A DNA stretch of 44,296 nucleotides from assembly GCA_027622275.1 (NCBI GenBank), contig JAQBZB010000037.1, positions 1 through 44,296 on the forward strand, given 5' to 3'. Below the pieces are notes generated by a model. The model worked only from the letters and a program-made list of their open reading frames with translations, did not search any database and was not told the origin of the DNA. The position numbers and the translations under genes were made by a program. The stretch is from Planctomycetota bacterium (GTDB lineage: Bacteria > Planctomycetota > Planctomycetia > Pirellulales > Pirellulaceae). Shown here piece by piece: positions 7,633 through 15,533 of this stretch (position 1 is its first letter; each line of letters starts with the position of its first letter).

Positions 7633-9114
7633 ATGCACACCAACACGATAAATCTCAAACGGACCAGCACCGTTCTCAAGCCCGACCTGACCCGGGTTCT
7701 TTTACGGCCCTTTAGACACGGGGATTCACAACGAGTTGGCGGGATCATCGACCGGATCATGTCACTCCCTGAAGAGCAGGTTGGCGATCTGCTCGATAAG
7801 GTTTCCGCCGAGTTCTCGCAGCGGCACCACCAGATTCGCAAGCGTTTTCTGGAACGCTTCGAGGAATTCTGCCAAGACTATGTTGTGGGAGACAATCTTT
7901 CCGAACAACGGCGGCTATTGATCGGCTCCTACTTCCTCGCCGAATACTCGCTCGAATCGGCCGCACTGTTCAATCCCTCGATTGTTCCGCACACCGACCA
8001 ATCGGATTTGCCTCCTGGTGCGCTGCGATTCATTCTCAGCCTGCGAGCCACGGGCGAGGGGCATATCTCTTCCGTCACCTTTCGAACCGGGATCATTCAT
8101 CCCGACAATCGAATCGAAGTGCTGGACCCAGCCGGCTTCCTCACCGAGCCACGCCAAATCCCGAACATGGCATTCGAGAAGGGCCTGTTCCGACGGAAAC
8201 TCCGCGAGCTGGGATTGATCGGCGAATTCGCGCGGCGGGTCATGAATCGGCTTGGAGACTCATTCTCCGCGCAAGAGCTTCGCCGCGGCATCGACGCCGA
8301 GTTGGACCAAGAGCGTCAGTCGCAGGGAGTGCTGCACGAAGATCATCGCACCGCTCACGGGATCTGGATGCTGGCCCAATCGAACTACGAGGTCCAGTTC
8401 GAGGCTGAGCAGAGACTTTCGGCTCGCATTCTCTTTCCGGCGACGCCGTCGCAAAGCAACGGCATCGAAGACGCGCGGTTTGTCCGTTTCCGGAACGACG
8501 ACGGCAGCCACATCTACTACGCAACCTTCACCGCCTATGACGGCAGGGTGGTCATGCCGGAGTTGGTCGAGACCGTCGACTTTCTTCGCTTCCGCTTTAT
8601 CACGCTCAATGGGCCAGCCGCGCAAAACAAAGGCATGGCCATGTTCCCCCGGAAGATCAACGGGCAATACGTCATGCTCGCGCGTCAGGACGCCGAGAGC
8701 ATCTATCTCAGTTTCTCCGACAATGTTCATTTCTGGAATGAACGCAAAATGCTGCTCAAGCCAATGTTTCCGTGGGAGTTGATTCAGATTGGAAACTGCG
8801 GATCGCCCATCGAAACCGACGCGGGCTGGCTGGTGCTCAGTCATGGTGTCGGCCCAATGCGAAAGTACTGCATCGGTGCGTTCTTGTTGGATCGTGATGA
8901 TCCCAGCAAGGTCATCGGCCGGCTGCGGGAACCCTTGCTTCAGCCCAACGAGCACGAACGCGAGGGCTACGTGCCGAATGTCGTTTATACCTGCGGCACT
9001 CTCCTGCACCGGGGCGAACTTATCATTCCGTATGCAATGGCCGATCACGCCACCGGGTTCGCCACGGTCCCGATCGATGAAGTGCTGGCCGCGATGCAGT
9101 GCAACAATCTCTGA
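7633..9114 (+). CDS. GH130-family glycoside phosphorylase (mannosyl-phosphorylase type)
   Basis: 493 residues from ATG 7633. The central and C-terminal parts carry GH130 hallmarks: SNGIEDARFVRF, MAMFPRKINGQYVMLARQD, IQIGNCGSPIET, WLVLSHGVGPMRKY, EREGYVPNVVYTCG and a final LIIPYAMADHATGFA. The family cleaves beta-mannosides with phosphate to release mannose 1-phosphate, in the cytoplasm. About 150 extra N-terminal residues precede the five-bladed propeller, as in the longer GH130 members. The frame is open back to 7495, but that stretch overlaps the previous gene and lacks family similarity. It may recycle the product of the upstream GT4/barrel pair, or run in reverse to build beta-mannan; the sequence does not decide. 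Confidence 0.85.
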   Translation: MHTNTINLKRTSTVLKPDLTRVLLRPFRHGDSQRVGGIIDRIMSLPEEQVGDLLDKVSAEFSQRHHQIRKRFLERFEEFCQDYVVGDNLSEQRRLLIGSYFLAEYSLESAALFNPSIVPHTDQSDLPPGALRFILSLRATGEGHISSVTFRTGIIHPDNRIEVLDPAGFLTEPRQIPNMAFEKGLFRRKLRELGLIGEFARRVMNRLGDSFSAQELRRGIDAELDQERQSQGVLHEDHRTAHGIWMLAQSNYEVQFEAEQRLSARILFPATPSQSNGIEDARFVRFRNDDGSHIYYATFTAYDGRVVMPELVETVDFLRFRFITLNGPAAQNKGMAMFPRKINGQYVMLARQDAESIYLSFSDNVHFWNERKMLLKPMFPWELIQIGNCGSPIETDAGWLVLSHGVGPMRKYCIGAFLLDRDDPSKVIGRLREPLLQPNEHEREGYVPNVVYTCGTLLHRGELIIPYAMADHATGFATVPIDEVLAAMQCNNL

Positions 9115-9237
9115 AGGACAACAGATTTACGAACGGAAGGGGGATGACGAGTGAATTCGTTCGGGTTGCAGAACGACGGGGCTGGGCCAAAATGATGAGA
9201 CCCGTGCGTAGTGGTACAGTTTGGCGGTTCGCATCAT

Positions 9238-9546
9238 AACCCGCAGCGTAAGTTTTGAAGTTGCCCTGTTTCCTCCGCCCCAAAAGGGGCAACCCTATGT
9301 CAGCCCAGGGCAACGCCCTGGGAAATGTGCAAACGATGGAGATCGGAGCCCTGAAAGGGCGGCACGAGCCTCCCGGCAGACGCTAGTGCCGCCCCTTCAG
9401 GGCTCAAACGCGTTGCTGCAATCACAACCCAGGGCGTTGCCCTGGGCTGGTATATAGCTGCCCCTTCGGGGCGAAGAACCGAAAGTGCGCAACTTCAAAA
9501 AGCGTAAGCGAGGATTGAATGCATTTCCTCGCTTCCGCTTCGGGTT
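9238..9546. repeat. Palindromic repeat interrupted by a second palindromic element
   Basis: If 9253-9500 plus one copy of its target duplication is removed, the flanks join into AACCCGCAGCGTAAGCGAGG-A, an 11-base loop, and the complementary arm at 9526-9546, with only two mismatches in 21. The left arm is therefore split between 9238-9252 and 9509-9514. Confidence 0.8.
9245..9508. mobile_element. 248-bp MITE-like palindromic element with 12-bp terminal repeats and 8-bp target duplication
   Basis: The element proper is 9253-9500. Its ends TTTTGAAGTTGC (9253-9264) and GCAACTTCAAAA (9489-9500) are perfect inverted repeats. AGCGTAAG occurs on both sides (9245-9252 and 9501-9508) as an exact 8-base target duplication. 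Inside are further symmetric hairpins: CCCAGGGCAACGCCCTGGG (9304-9322) mirrored by CCCAGGGCGTTGCCCTGGG (9428-9446), and a central GAGCCCTGAAAGGGCGGCAC mirrored by GTGCCGCCCCTTCAGGGCTC. It encodes no transposase, so it would need one supplied in trans. It lies between the GH130 gene and the copper ATPase gene. Confidence 0.85.
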
Positions 9547-9631
9547 GCGACGGATGTGCCAGTGACCATCAGGTTTTCCAAACTGTACCGCTCCCGACCC
9601 GCGTGACAACGCATAGACAAGGTGAATCGAT

Positions 9632-11983
9632 ATGGCCATAGACCCCATTTGCGGCATGACCGTGGACGAAGCGTCCCCGTTGCGAGCCGAACGTGATGGA
9701 GAAACATTCTATTTCTGCTCTGACCACTGTCGGCAGAAGTTTCTGAAAAGCGGAAAGCCGAGAGCGGAGAGCGAAGAGCCGGACGTTGCGACTCGCAGGT
9801 GTTGCCAATCGCCTGCACAAGTTGAAAATGCATCTGGCACTCAGCCCTCGACTCTCCGCTCTCCGCCACTCTACACCTGCCCGATGCATCCCGAGGTGCA
9901 GCAGGATCATCCCGGCGATTGCCCGAAGTGCGGCATGGCGTTGGAACCGACGACGGTGACGGCCGGCGCGGATGACGAGGATAACTCCGAACTACGCGAC
10001 ATGACTTTGCGTTTCTGGATCGGTGCGGCGCTGACGTTGCCGGTCTTTACGCTGGCGATGGCGCACATGATCCCGCTGCTCGGCGAGCAATCGTGGGTGA
10101 GTGGCGACTACTCGCGCTGGCTGCAATTCGCGCTCACGACGCCCGTGGTCTGCTGGGCGGGCTGGCCGTTTTTTAAGCGCGGCTGGCGCTCCGTCGTGAC
10201 AGGCCACTTGAATATGTTCACGCTGATCGCCATCGGCGTGGGCGCGGCGTTCGTCTTCAGCGCCGTGGCGATGCTCGTGCCCGGCCTGTTCCCCGACACG
10301 ATGCAGCACGACGGCCAGGTCGCCATCTACTTTGAAGCCGCCGCGATGATCATCGTGCTGGTGCTGTTGGGTCAAGTGCTCGAACTCCGCGCCCGCAGCC
10401 GCACAGGCAGCGCCATCAAAGCCTTGCTCAACCTTGCACCTCCCACGGCGCGGCAAGTCGCGCCGGGCGGCGATAACGAAGTTCCGCTCGACCAGGTCCA
10501 CGTCGGCGATTGGTTGCGCGTGGTGCCCGGCGACAAGGTGCCCGTGGATGGCGAGGTGGTCGAAGGCCACTCCAGCGTGGAAGAGTCGATGATCACCGGC
10601 GAACCGCTCCTAGTGGAAAAGACAGTCGGCGACAAAGTGACGGGCGGCACCGTCAATGGCCCCGGCAGTTTCGTCATGCGCGCCGAGCGCGTCGGCAGCG
10701 ACACGCTGCTCGGGCAGATCGTCAACATGGTGGCCGAAGCCCAGCGCAGCCGCGCGCCCATTCAAGGTCTCGCCGACAAAGTCGCGGGCATCTTCGTGCC
10801 GGCGGTACTGGCGGTGTCGCTGCTCGCCTTCGTCGTCTGGATGTGGATTGGTCCCGAGCCCAAACTCGCGAATGCCATCGTCAACGCCGTCGCCGTCCTC
10901 ATCATCGCCTGCCCCTGCGCCCTCGGCTTGGCAACGCCCATGTCCATCATGGTCGGTGTCGGACGCGGCGCGCAAGAGGGCGTGCTCGTGAAAAACGCCG
11001 AAGCGCTCGAACAGCTGGAGCGAGTCACCACGCTCGTCGTTGACAAGACGGGCACGCTCACCGAGGGCAAACCGAAACTCCTGGACGTCCTGCCGGTCGA
11101 CGGCTTCGACGCGCGGGAATTCCTGCGTCTGGCCGCCTCGCTGGAGCAGAACAGCGAACATCCGCTGGCCGCCGCAATTGTCCGAGGCGCAAAGGAGAAA
11201 AATCTCGCCCTCGAAGAAGTGAAAGACTTTCGCTCCGTGACGGCGGGAGGCGTCGTCGGCAGCGTCGCCGACCGAGCGGTGATGGTTGGCAAACCGGACT
11301 TCCTGCGCGGCGAAGGGATCACCGGCTTGGAGCCGCTGGAGGCCTCGGCCGTGAAACTTCAAGAGGACGGCAAGACCGCGATGTTTGTCGCCATCGATGG
11401 CAGACCGGCGGGAGTCCTCGCCGTCGCCGACCCAATCAAAGCCACCACCGCCGAAGCCATCAAGGAACTCCACGCACTCGGCTTGGAACTCGTCATGCTT
11501 ACCGGCGACAACCGCCGCACCGCCGCCGCCGTGGCCCGGCAGCTGGGTCTTGATAAGGTGGAGGCGGAAATCGAGCCCGCTGAAAAAGTCGCCCACGTCA
11601 AGAAGCTGCGCGCGGCAGGCAAACACGTCGCGATGGCCGGCGACGGCATCAACGACGCACCGGCGCTCAGCGAAGCGGAAGTCGGCATTGCGATGGGCAC
11701 GGGCACCGACGTGGCCATGCAAAGCGCCGGCATCACGCTTGTGAAAGGCGACCTGCGGGGCATCGCCAAAGCCATCCGACTGAGCCGCGCCACGATGTCG
11801 AACATCCGGCAGAATCTGTTCTTCGCATTCCTTTACAACGCACTTGGCATTCCGATCGCGGCGGGCGTGCTTTATCCATTCTTCGGCTTGCTGCTCAGCC
11901 CGATCATCGCCGGTGCCGCGATGAGCCTGAGTTCCGTCTCGGTTATCAGCAACGCCCTGCGGCTGCGGAACGTGAGGCTGTGA
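9632..11983 (+). CDS. copA: Copper-translocating P1B-1-type ATPase (CopA-like) with YHS domain
   Basis: 783 residues. An N-terminal YHS metal-binding domain ([20 protein letters not shown]) is followed by a heavy-metal-binding domain (YTCPMHPEV...[10 protein letters not shown], about residues 85-110) instead of the usual HMA domains. Then come the P-type core: TGE loop (SMITGEPL), the membrane CPC metal site at residues 427-429 in [11 protein letters not shown], the phosphorylated Asp471 in [11 protein letters not shown], an HP motif ([10 protein letters not shown]) and GDGINDAP near 670-677. The last helix has [16 protein letters not shown], the Cu+ signature. It exports Cu+ or Ag+ from the cytoplasm. 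AAGGTGA precedes ATG 9632. Between the YHS and heavy-metal domains lies an in-frame palindromic insert (9750-9875). A decayed second copy lies at 13468-13717. Confidence 0.93.
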   Translation: MAIDPICGMTVDEASPLRAERDGETFYFCSDHCRQKFLKSGKPRAESEEPDVATRRCCQSPAQVENASGTQPSTLRSPPLYTCPMHPEVQQDHPGDCPKCGMALEPTTVTAGADDEDNSELRDMTLRFWIGAALTLPVFTLAMAHMIPLLGEQSWVSGDYSRWLQFALTTPVVCWAGWPFFKRGWRSVVTGHLNMFTLIAIGVGAAFVFSAVAMLVPGLFPDTMQHDGQVAIYFEAAAMIIVLVLLGQVLELRARSRTGSAIKALLNLAPPTARQVAPGGDNEVPLDQVHVGDWLRVVPGDKVPVDGEVVEGHSSVEESMITGEPLLVEKTVGDKVTGGTVNGPGSFVMRAERVGSDTLLGQIVNMVAEAQRSRAPIQGLADKVAGIFVPAVLAVSLLAFVVWMWIGPEPKLANAIVNAVAVLIIACPCALGLATPMSIMVGVGRGAQEGVLVKNAEALEQLERVTTLVVDKTGTLTEGKPKLLDVLPVDGFDAREFLRLAASLEQNSEHPLAAAIVRGAKEKNLALEEVKDFRSVTAGGVVGSVADRAVMVGKPDFLRGEGITGLEPLEASAVKLQEDGKTAMFVAIDGRPAGVLAVADPIKATTAEAIKELHALGLELVMLTGDNRRTAAAVARQLGLDKVEAEIEPAEKVAHVKKLRAAGKHVAMAGDGINDAPALSEAEVGIAMGTGTDVAMQSAGITLVKGDLRGIAKAIRLSRATMSNIRQNLFFAFLYNALGIPIAAGVLYPFFGLLLSPIIAGAAMSLSSVSVISNALRLRNVRL
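9750..9875. repeat. GCGGAGA-type palindromic element inserted in frame in the copper ATPase gene
   Basis: GAGAGCGGAGAG (9760-9771) pairs with CTCTCCGCTCTC (9852-9863), with weaker pairing continuing outward. The roughly 40 residues it encodes (from [12 protein letters not shown] to [10 protein letters not shown]) are low-complexity and match neither flanking domain. The reading frame is kept. It resembles in style, but not in sequence, the GA-rich element in the kinase gene. Confidence 0.7.
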
Positions 11984-12111
11984 CTCCGTCGACTACGGAC
12001 TTAGCAAATCGCGAGGACACGATGGAATTGCGCAGAAAACGTGAGGGCTCCTACTGATTTGCTCGCGTAGTGCCTTTCGTTTTGTGGTATGCTCGTATTG
12101 GAGGGTAACTG

Positions 12112-12375
12112 ATGGCAATGACAGTCTCCCCTGAAAATCAAAATCTCCTTAACGACCTGGTCGCAAGCGGCGAGTTCCGGTCGCAGGATGAAGCCCTATC
12201 GGCAGCAATCCGTTTCCTGCGGGATCGAACGACGAACGGAAGTACATCTCAGGGTGACGTCCTCCCGCCCGACGAGTGGATTAAGGAATTCGACCGCATT
12301 ACAGAATCGCGCCATGGCCGCAATCCTCGCCTGGACGACTCACGTGAAAGCATTTACGGTGATCGCGGGCTGTGA
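12112..12375 (+). CDS. Putative antitoxin of a VapBC-like pair (ParD/CopG-like N-terminus)
   Basis: 87 residues. The first 40 (MTVSPENQNLLNDLVASGEF...EALSAAIRFLRD) fit a ribbon-helix-helix DNA-binding antitoxin of the ParD/CopG type. The C-terminal half, acidic and probably disordered, would wrap the toxin. Its TGA overlaps the GTG start of the PIN-domain gene by four bases (GTGA), the usual toxin-antitoxin coupling. GGAGG lies shortly before ATG 12112. Such antitoxins normally repress their own promoter. Confidence 0.7.
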   Translation: MAMTVSPENQNLLNDLVASGEFRSQDEALSAAIRFLRDRTTNGSTSQGDVLPPDEWIKEFDRITESRHGRNPRLDDSRESIYGDRGL

Positions 12376-13226
12376 ACGGTCTTCTCGACACGAATATTCT
12401 CACGCGTTGGGTCAACACCGTAGATTCGCAGCATCCGGAAGCCGTCGAGTGCCTTCGTCGGTTGCGAACCAGCGGTCATATTCCGACGATTGTGCCGCAG
12501 AACCTTTACGAGTTTTGGGTTGTCGCGACGTGCCCGATTGCTGTGAACGGATTGGGCATGACCAGCGGCGACGCAGAAACGGAGCTGCGAAGATTCGGTC
12601 CGCCACTGTTCGTTCTCTTGCAAGATGAACGGGCAATCTTGCCGAGGTGGCAAGAACTCGTGACCAAGTACGATGTGAAGGGGAAACCCGCGCACGACGC
12701 CCGTCTTGCCGCTGCCATGATCCGACACGGCTTGAGCCATTTGGTCACGTTTAACAACTCCGACTATGCTCGGTTTACGGAGATCACTGCCGTCACACCC
12801 GGCGCGGTTATCTCCGGTGCATTGTCGACCAGACGGTTGCGTCGGTTGGCTATTCACACCGTTGACGATCGCGTCAATACTCTCCAGCGGGAACTACACG
12901 GGATCAATCGCGAAGGTGCCGATTTTCAAAATGCGTTGGCCAACTTAAGCCGTCACGCGTACTATGTGGCGCAGATCGTTGGGATATTCCTTGTCCAAAC
13001 CTCGCGACGCTACACCTCCGACGCGGCTTTTCTTTCACTGCCGGCGAATACTTGTGATTTCGGTGCCGGTCCACGATCGCACGGTTGTCGCGCAACACTT
13101 CGTCATGATGTTGCTCGATGTACCGGATCGCTTCCTGCACGTCGTCAGGCGGCAAGCGAAACAGACCGGCAATCTGGTCGTGATGCCACCCTTTCTGCCA
13201 ATCGTCCACGACGTCGTACACGGTGA
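12372..13226 (+). CDS. PIN-domain ribonuclease toxin (VapC-like) with run-on C-terminus
   Basis: The first 150 residues form a PIN domain with the acidic metal-binding positions visible: Asp in LLDTNIL near residue 6, Glu in LYEFWVV, Asp in HDARLAAAMI and Asp in TFNNSDYARF. This predicts an RNA-cleaving toxin. A normal VapC would end at about 12830, just after VVTPGAV-type sequence. Here no stop is met and the frame runs another 130 or so codons of basic, low-quality sequence, the last part antisense to the DUF433 gene. I infer loss of the original stop codon. The toxin may be inactive, unstable or tethered by this tail. GTG start, overlapping the antitoxin stop. Confidence 0.75.
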   Translation: MNGLLDTNILTRWVNTVDSQHPEAVECLRRLRTSGHIPTIVPQNLYEFWVVATCPIAVNGLGMTSGDAETELRRFGPPLFVLLQDERAILPRWQELVTKYDVKGKPAHDARLAAAMIRHGLSHLVTFNNSDYARFTEITAVTPGAVISGALSTRRLRRLAIHTVDDRVNTLQRELHGINREGADFQNALANLSRHAYYVAQIVGIFLVQTSRRYTSDAAFLSLPANTCDFGAGPRSHGCRATLRHDVARCTGSLPARRQAASETDRQSGRDATLSANRPRRRTR

Positions 13227-13281
13227 TCCGCGTTCCTTCAATCTCCGGACCTCGCCCGCGATCAATGATCTTGGCTGTCAT
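12904..13281 (-). CDS. DUF433-family antitoxin with abnormal C-terminus
   Basis: The N-terminal 75 or so residues (GPEIEGTRITVYDVVDDWQ, HHDQIAGLFRLPPDDVQEAI, YIEQHHDEVL) are the DUF433 winged-helix-like domain, usually the antitoxin of a VapC/DUF5615-type pair. GGTGA lies upstream of the ATG. After about residue 85 the sequence becomes unrelated. In a neighbouring frame an ending ERKAASEV-stop is available, so a frameshift near 13030 probably changed the tail. No partner toxin is found downstream on this strand: the space is taken by the run-on frame of the opposing vapC. I see it as an orphaned, decaying antitoxin. Confidence 0.6.
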   Translation of the reverse strand: MTAKIIDRGRGPEIEGTRITVYDVVDDWQKGWHHDQIAGLFRLPPDDVQEAIRYIEQHHDEVLRDNRAIVDRHRNHKYSPAVKEKPRRRCSVARFGQGISQRSAPHSTRDGLSWPTHFENRHLRD

Positions 13282-13467
13282 GACTTTTCACCGCAAACGA
13301 TAGGTTGTAACGAAGCACGCCAATATTAGACGTGATCCTGCAACGGCGGTCATCATCAGCCAATGAAGTGCCCGCTCACAGAGCAACGTCAATCGGGAGG
13401 ATTCCGCACCTGAGTCGAAGCGCGGCTGACCAACGCGGTTCGATCTACCTCCCCTTGAATCACGGGA

Positions 13468-13717
13468 GTGGTTGGCAAACCGGATTTCCTGCGCAGCGAA
13501 CAGATCACCGGCCTCGAGCCGCTGGAAGCCTCGGCTGCGAAACTTCAAGAGGACGGCGAGACCGCGATGTTCGTCGCCATCGATGGCGACCCGGCGGGAG
13601 TGCTTTACCCGTTTCTTCGGCTTGCTGCTCAGCCCGATCATTGCCGGTGCCGCGATGAGCCTGAGTTCCGTCGCGGTCATCAGCAACACCCTGCGACTGC
13701 GGAACGAGAGGCTGTGA
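13468..13717 (+). pseudogene. Relic of a second CopA-type ATPase, internally deleted and frameshifted
   Basis: [20 protein letters not shown] through [14 protein letters not shown] closely matches the intact ATPase at 11282-11416. The sequence then jumps directly to the last membrane helices ([10 protein letters not shown]...AMSLSSVAVISN, LRLRNERL, stop), deleting about 150 codons. The join falls where the two places in the intact gene share GCGGG-GT-CT, which suggests recombination at a short homology. An extra T just after the join (TTTCTTCGG instead of TTCTTCGG) shifts the frame. It is not functional. Confidence 0.8.
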
Positions 13718-14048
13718 CCGCTGGGTCTACACCAGCGTTGCAAAACTTCTCTTCAGTTTCCTGAAGCACGCCGCCTGTTAGGCTGTCGACCGCAGCCTGA
13801 CCTTCAACGGGATCGTGTTCCTCCAAGAACGGGCGTCCAATTGAGATCCAACGACTTTCACATGCAGGATATAATCCGGTTCGTCGTCACGAGGAATTTG
13901 TTTTTGAAGAAGTTGACGTGCGTTAAAGCTCGTCGACGGGGACAAGCGCGACGGTTAAGTTATTGCCAAGATGCCTCTTGAATCAGCGATTGATCAAACT
14001 CAAAACTGTCGCTGACGCCATTCTTATCCTCGCGGATTCAGCCGAATC
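13718..14048. other. Non-coding gap before the LRR gene
   Basis: About 330 bases without a credible gene. The only notable sequence is TATAAT near 13868 without a convincing -35 box. I see no terminator or repeat. Confidence 0.4.
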
Positions 14049-14987
14049 ATGATTCTTGCGTCTGACTTTAGTGGCATCCTTTGGGAGATTCTGTCCGCTG
14101 TACTCGGATTCGTCTTCTTCTGCGTTGCCGCCGGGGCCGTCACAGCGGGCCTGATCCGTCAGTTCGCGAAGAGACGACGCTTCGGAGTTTTGGTGTCGAT
14201 ATGCGTTATCGGTTGGGCCGCAGTTTTGGGGATGGGGTGGATGCTCTACCAAGAGTGGTTACAGGTGCCAATCCCCGCCGAGCGAGCAATGGTCGAGGCG
14301 ATCAAATCAAAGGGCGGCAGCGTCGTGCTGAATGTGCGGCACGAAGTCGTGGGCGTGCGTCTGCATATGCCGCAAGTGACGGATTCCGATCTTCAAACAC
14401 TCGTCGCGTTGCATAATCTCCAAAGCCTGGATTTATCCGGTAGTTCGGTCACCGACGACGGGCTGCAACATCTCAGCACTCTCACGCAACTGACGGTTTT
14501 GAATCTCTCCGGCACACGGGTCACGGACGCCGGACTGGAGAACCTACATGGACTTGAATCGCTCGCAAACTTGTGGCTCCGGCAGACGAACGTCACGGAC
14601 GACGCGCGACTGGGCCTGATGGTCAGACTGACAAAGCTCAGAATGCTCGATCAAATGACTTCATCGCAGAACAGCACTGGTGCTGGATTGAACCTTCACG
14701 GCGCAAAGGCATCCGAGGCCGGGTTTCGGCTCCTCGCACAGATGGACGAACTTGTTGACCTCAACTTGGCACAGACGTCGATCACGGACGACGATTTGGA
14801 ACTGTTGGCCTCGCTGAAACTGATTAGTCTTGACCTGCGGCACACCACGGTGACCGATGCTGGGCTTCTCCGCCTGGAGGCCCTGACGTCACTGCAATAT
14901 CTTCATCTTGAGGAGACCCAGGTTACGCAAGACGGTGTCGAGAGACTTGCGGAGAAGTTGCCCCGGTGCGCTGTTTTCCCTCGCTAG
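14049..14987 (+). CDS. Membrane-anchored leucine-rich-repeat protein
   Basis: 312 residues. Two hydrophobic segments near residues 9-36 and 47-67 anchor the N-terminus. After about residue 100 there are bacterial leucine-rich repeats of about 24 residues with the recurring turn VTDxxL/ITDDDL/VTDAGL (LQSLDLSGSSVTDDGLQHL, LTVLNLSGTRVTDAGLENL and so on). The repeat domain is probably outside the cytoplasm and binds protein. This family is expanded in Planctomycetota and single members rarely have known roles. One repeat (residues about 205-225, MTSSQNSTGAGLNLHG) is irregular. No operon partner: the next gene is a cold-shock gene with its own promoter-like sequence. Confidence 0.75.
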   Translation: MILASDFSGILWEILSAVLGFVFFCVAAGAVTAGLIRQFAKRRRFGVLVSICVIGWAAVLGMGWMLYQEWLQVPIPAERAMVEAIKSKGGSVVLNVRHEVVGVRLHMPQVTDSDLQTLVALHNLQSLDLSGSSVTDDGLQHLSTLTQLTVLNLSGTRVTDAGLENLHGLESLANLWLRQTNVTDDARLGLMVRLTKLRMLDQMTSSQNSTGAGLNLHGAKASEAGFRLLAQMDELVDLNLAQTSITDDDLELLASLKLISLDLRHTTVTDAGLLRLEALTSLQYLHLEETQVTQDGVERLAEKLPRCAVFPR

Positions 14988-15044
14988 CGCAGAATTCAAC
15001 CTGAGGACAACACGAGTGCTATCGCTTGTTACCCGCCCGCCCGA

Positions 15045-15050
15045 TAGAAT
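15045..15050 (+). promoter_or_regulatory. Possible -10 box of the cold-shock gene
   Basis: TAGAATGA, preceded by cgcttgtta and followed by a GGAACCG motif, as at 4570. The -35 region is weak, so this rests mainly on the likeness between the two sites. Confidence 0.3.
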
Positions 15051-15130
15051 GACGCGACCGTAGCGGAACCGCCTGGACACTGTGTTCTCAGGCAACGACG
15101 CAGCGCACTTTTTATTCAGGAACTGATCTA

Positions 15131-15328
15131 ATGCCAGAAGGTACCATCAAGCGACTGACGGACAGGGGCTTCGGATTCATCGACACGGGGGGCGACAAGG
15201 ATCTGTTTTTTCACTCGTCAAGCCTCGAGGGAGTGGGCTACGACGAACTCCAAGAAGGACAACGAGTGTCATTCACCGCCGGACGTGGCCCCAAGGGCCC
15301 CTGCGCCGAAAACGTTAAGCTGGCTTGA
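15131..15328 (+). CDS. Cold-shock domain protein
   Basis: 65 residues, the usual size of a CspA-type single cold-shock domain. Both RNA-binding motifs are present: RGFGFID (RNP1) and KDLFFHSS (RNP2). The ending GRGPKGPCAENVKLA is the variant shared with the second copy at 36042-36239. It would bind single-stranded RNA and act as an RNA chaperone. TAGAAT at 15045-15050 lies about 80 bases before the start and could be the -10 box, leaving a leader typical of cold-shock genes. The lysine-rich microprotein follows after 44 bases with no terminator between them. Confidence 0.9.
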   Translation: MPEGTIKRLTDRGFGFIDTGGDKDLFFHSSSLEGVGYDELQEGQRVSFTAGRGPKGPCAENVKLA

Positions 15329-15372
15329 CGGAGCCGAGACGAACATTACTTTTCAATCACGGAGAAACAGCC

Positions 15373-15480
15373 ATGGGTGACAAGGGAAGTAAAGACAAAG
15401 GTAAAAGAGAAGCACAAAAAAAGGCCCTGCGCACTCCCAAGGAGAAGAGAAAGCTGAAAAACGAAAAGAAGAATAAGTGA
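15373..15480 (+). CDS. 35-residue lysine-rich microprotein
   Basis: ATG 15373 opens a frame encoding MGDKGSKDKGKREAQKKALR followed by TPKEKRKLKNEKKNK and TGA. About 40 percent of residues are Lys, with only a few hydrophobic ones, so it is probably disordered and binds nucleic acid or ribosomes. GGAG lies 9-12 bases upstream. It follows the cold-shock gene with 44 bases between them and no terminator, which suggests cotranscription. It is not the ribosomal protein THX, which has a different pattern. I recall similar tiny Lys-rich hypothetical proteins in other bacteria but no function. Confidence 0.6.
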   Translation: MGDKGSKDKGKREAQKKALRTPKEKRKLKNEKKNK

Positions 15481-15533
15481 ATGGAAGCGTTTGGCTGAGC
15501 GCTTAAGTTCTCAGTGGGGCGTCGATCGTCGAG

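Noticed and set aside
9221-9457. 78-codon frame in the 9.3-kb intergenic region
   Set aside because: Lies wholly within the nested palindromes and encodes only hairpin arms.
10610-11722. 370-codon frame antisense to the copper ATPase
   Set aside because: Antisense shadow; all P-type ATPase motifs are on the plus strand.
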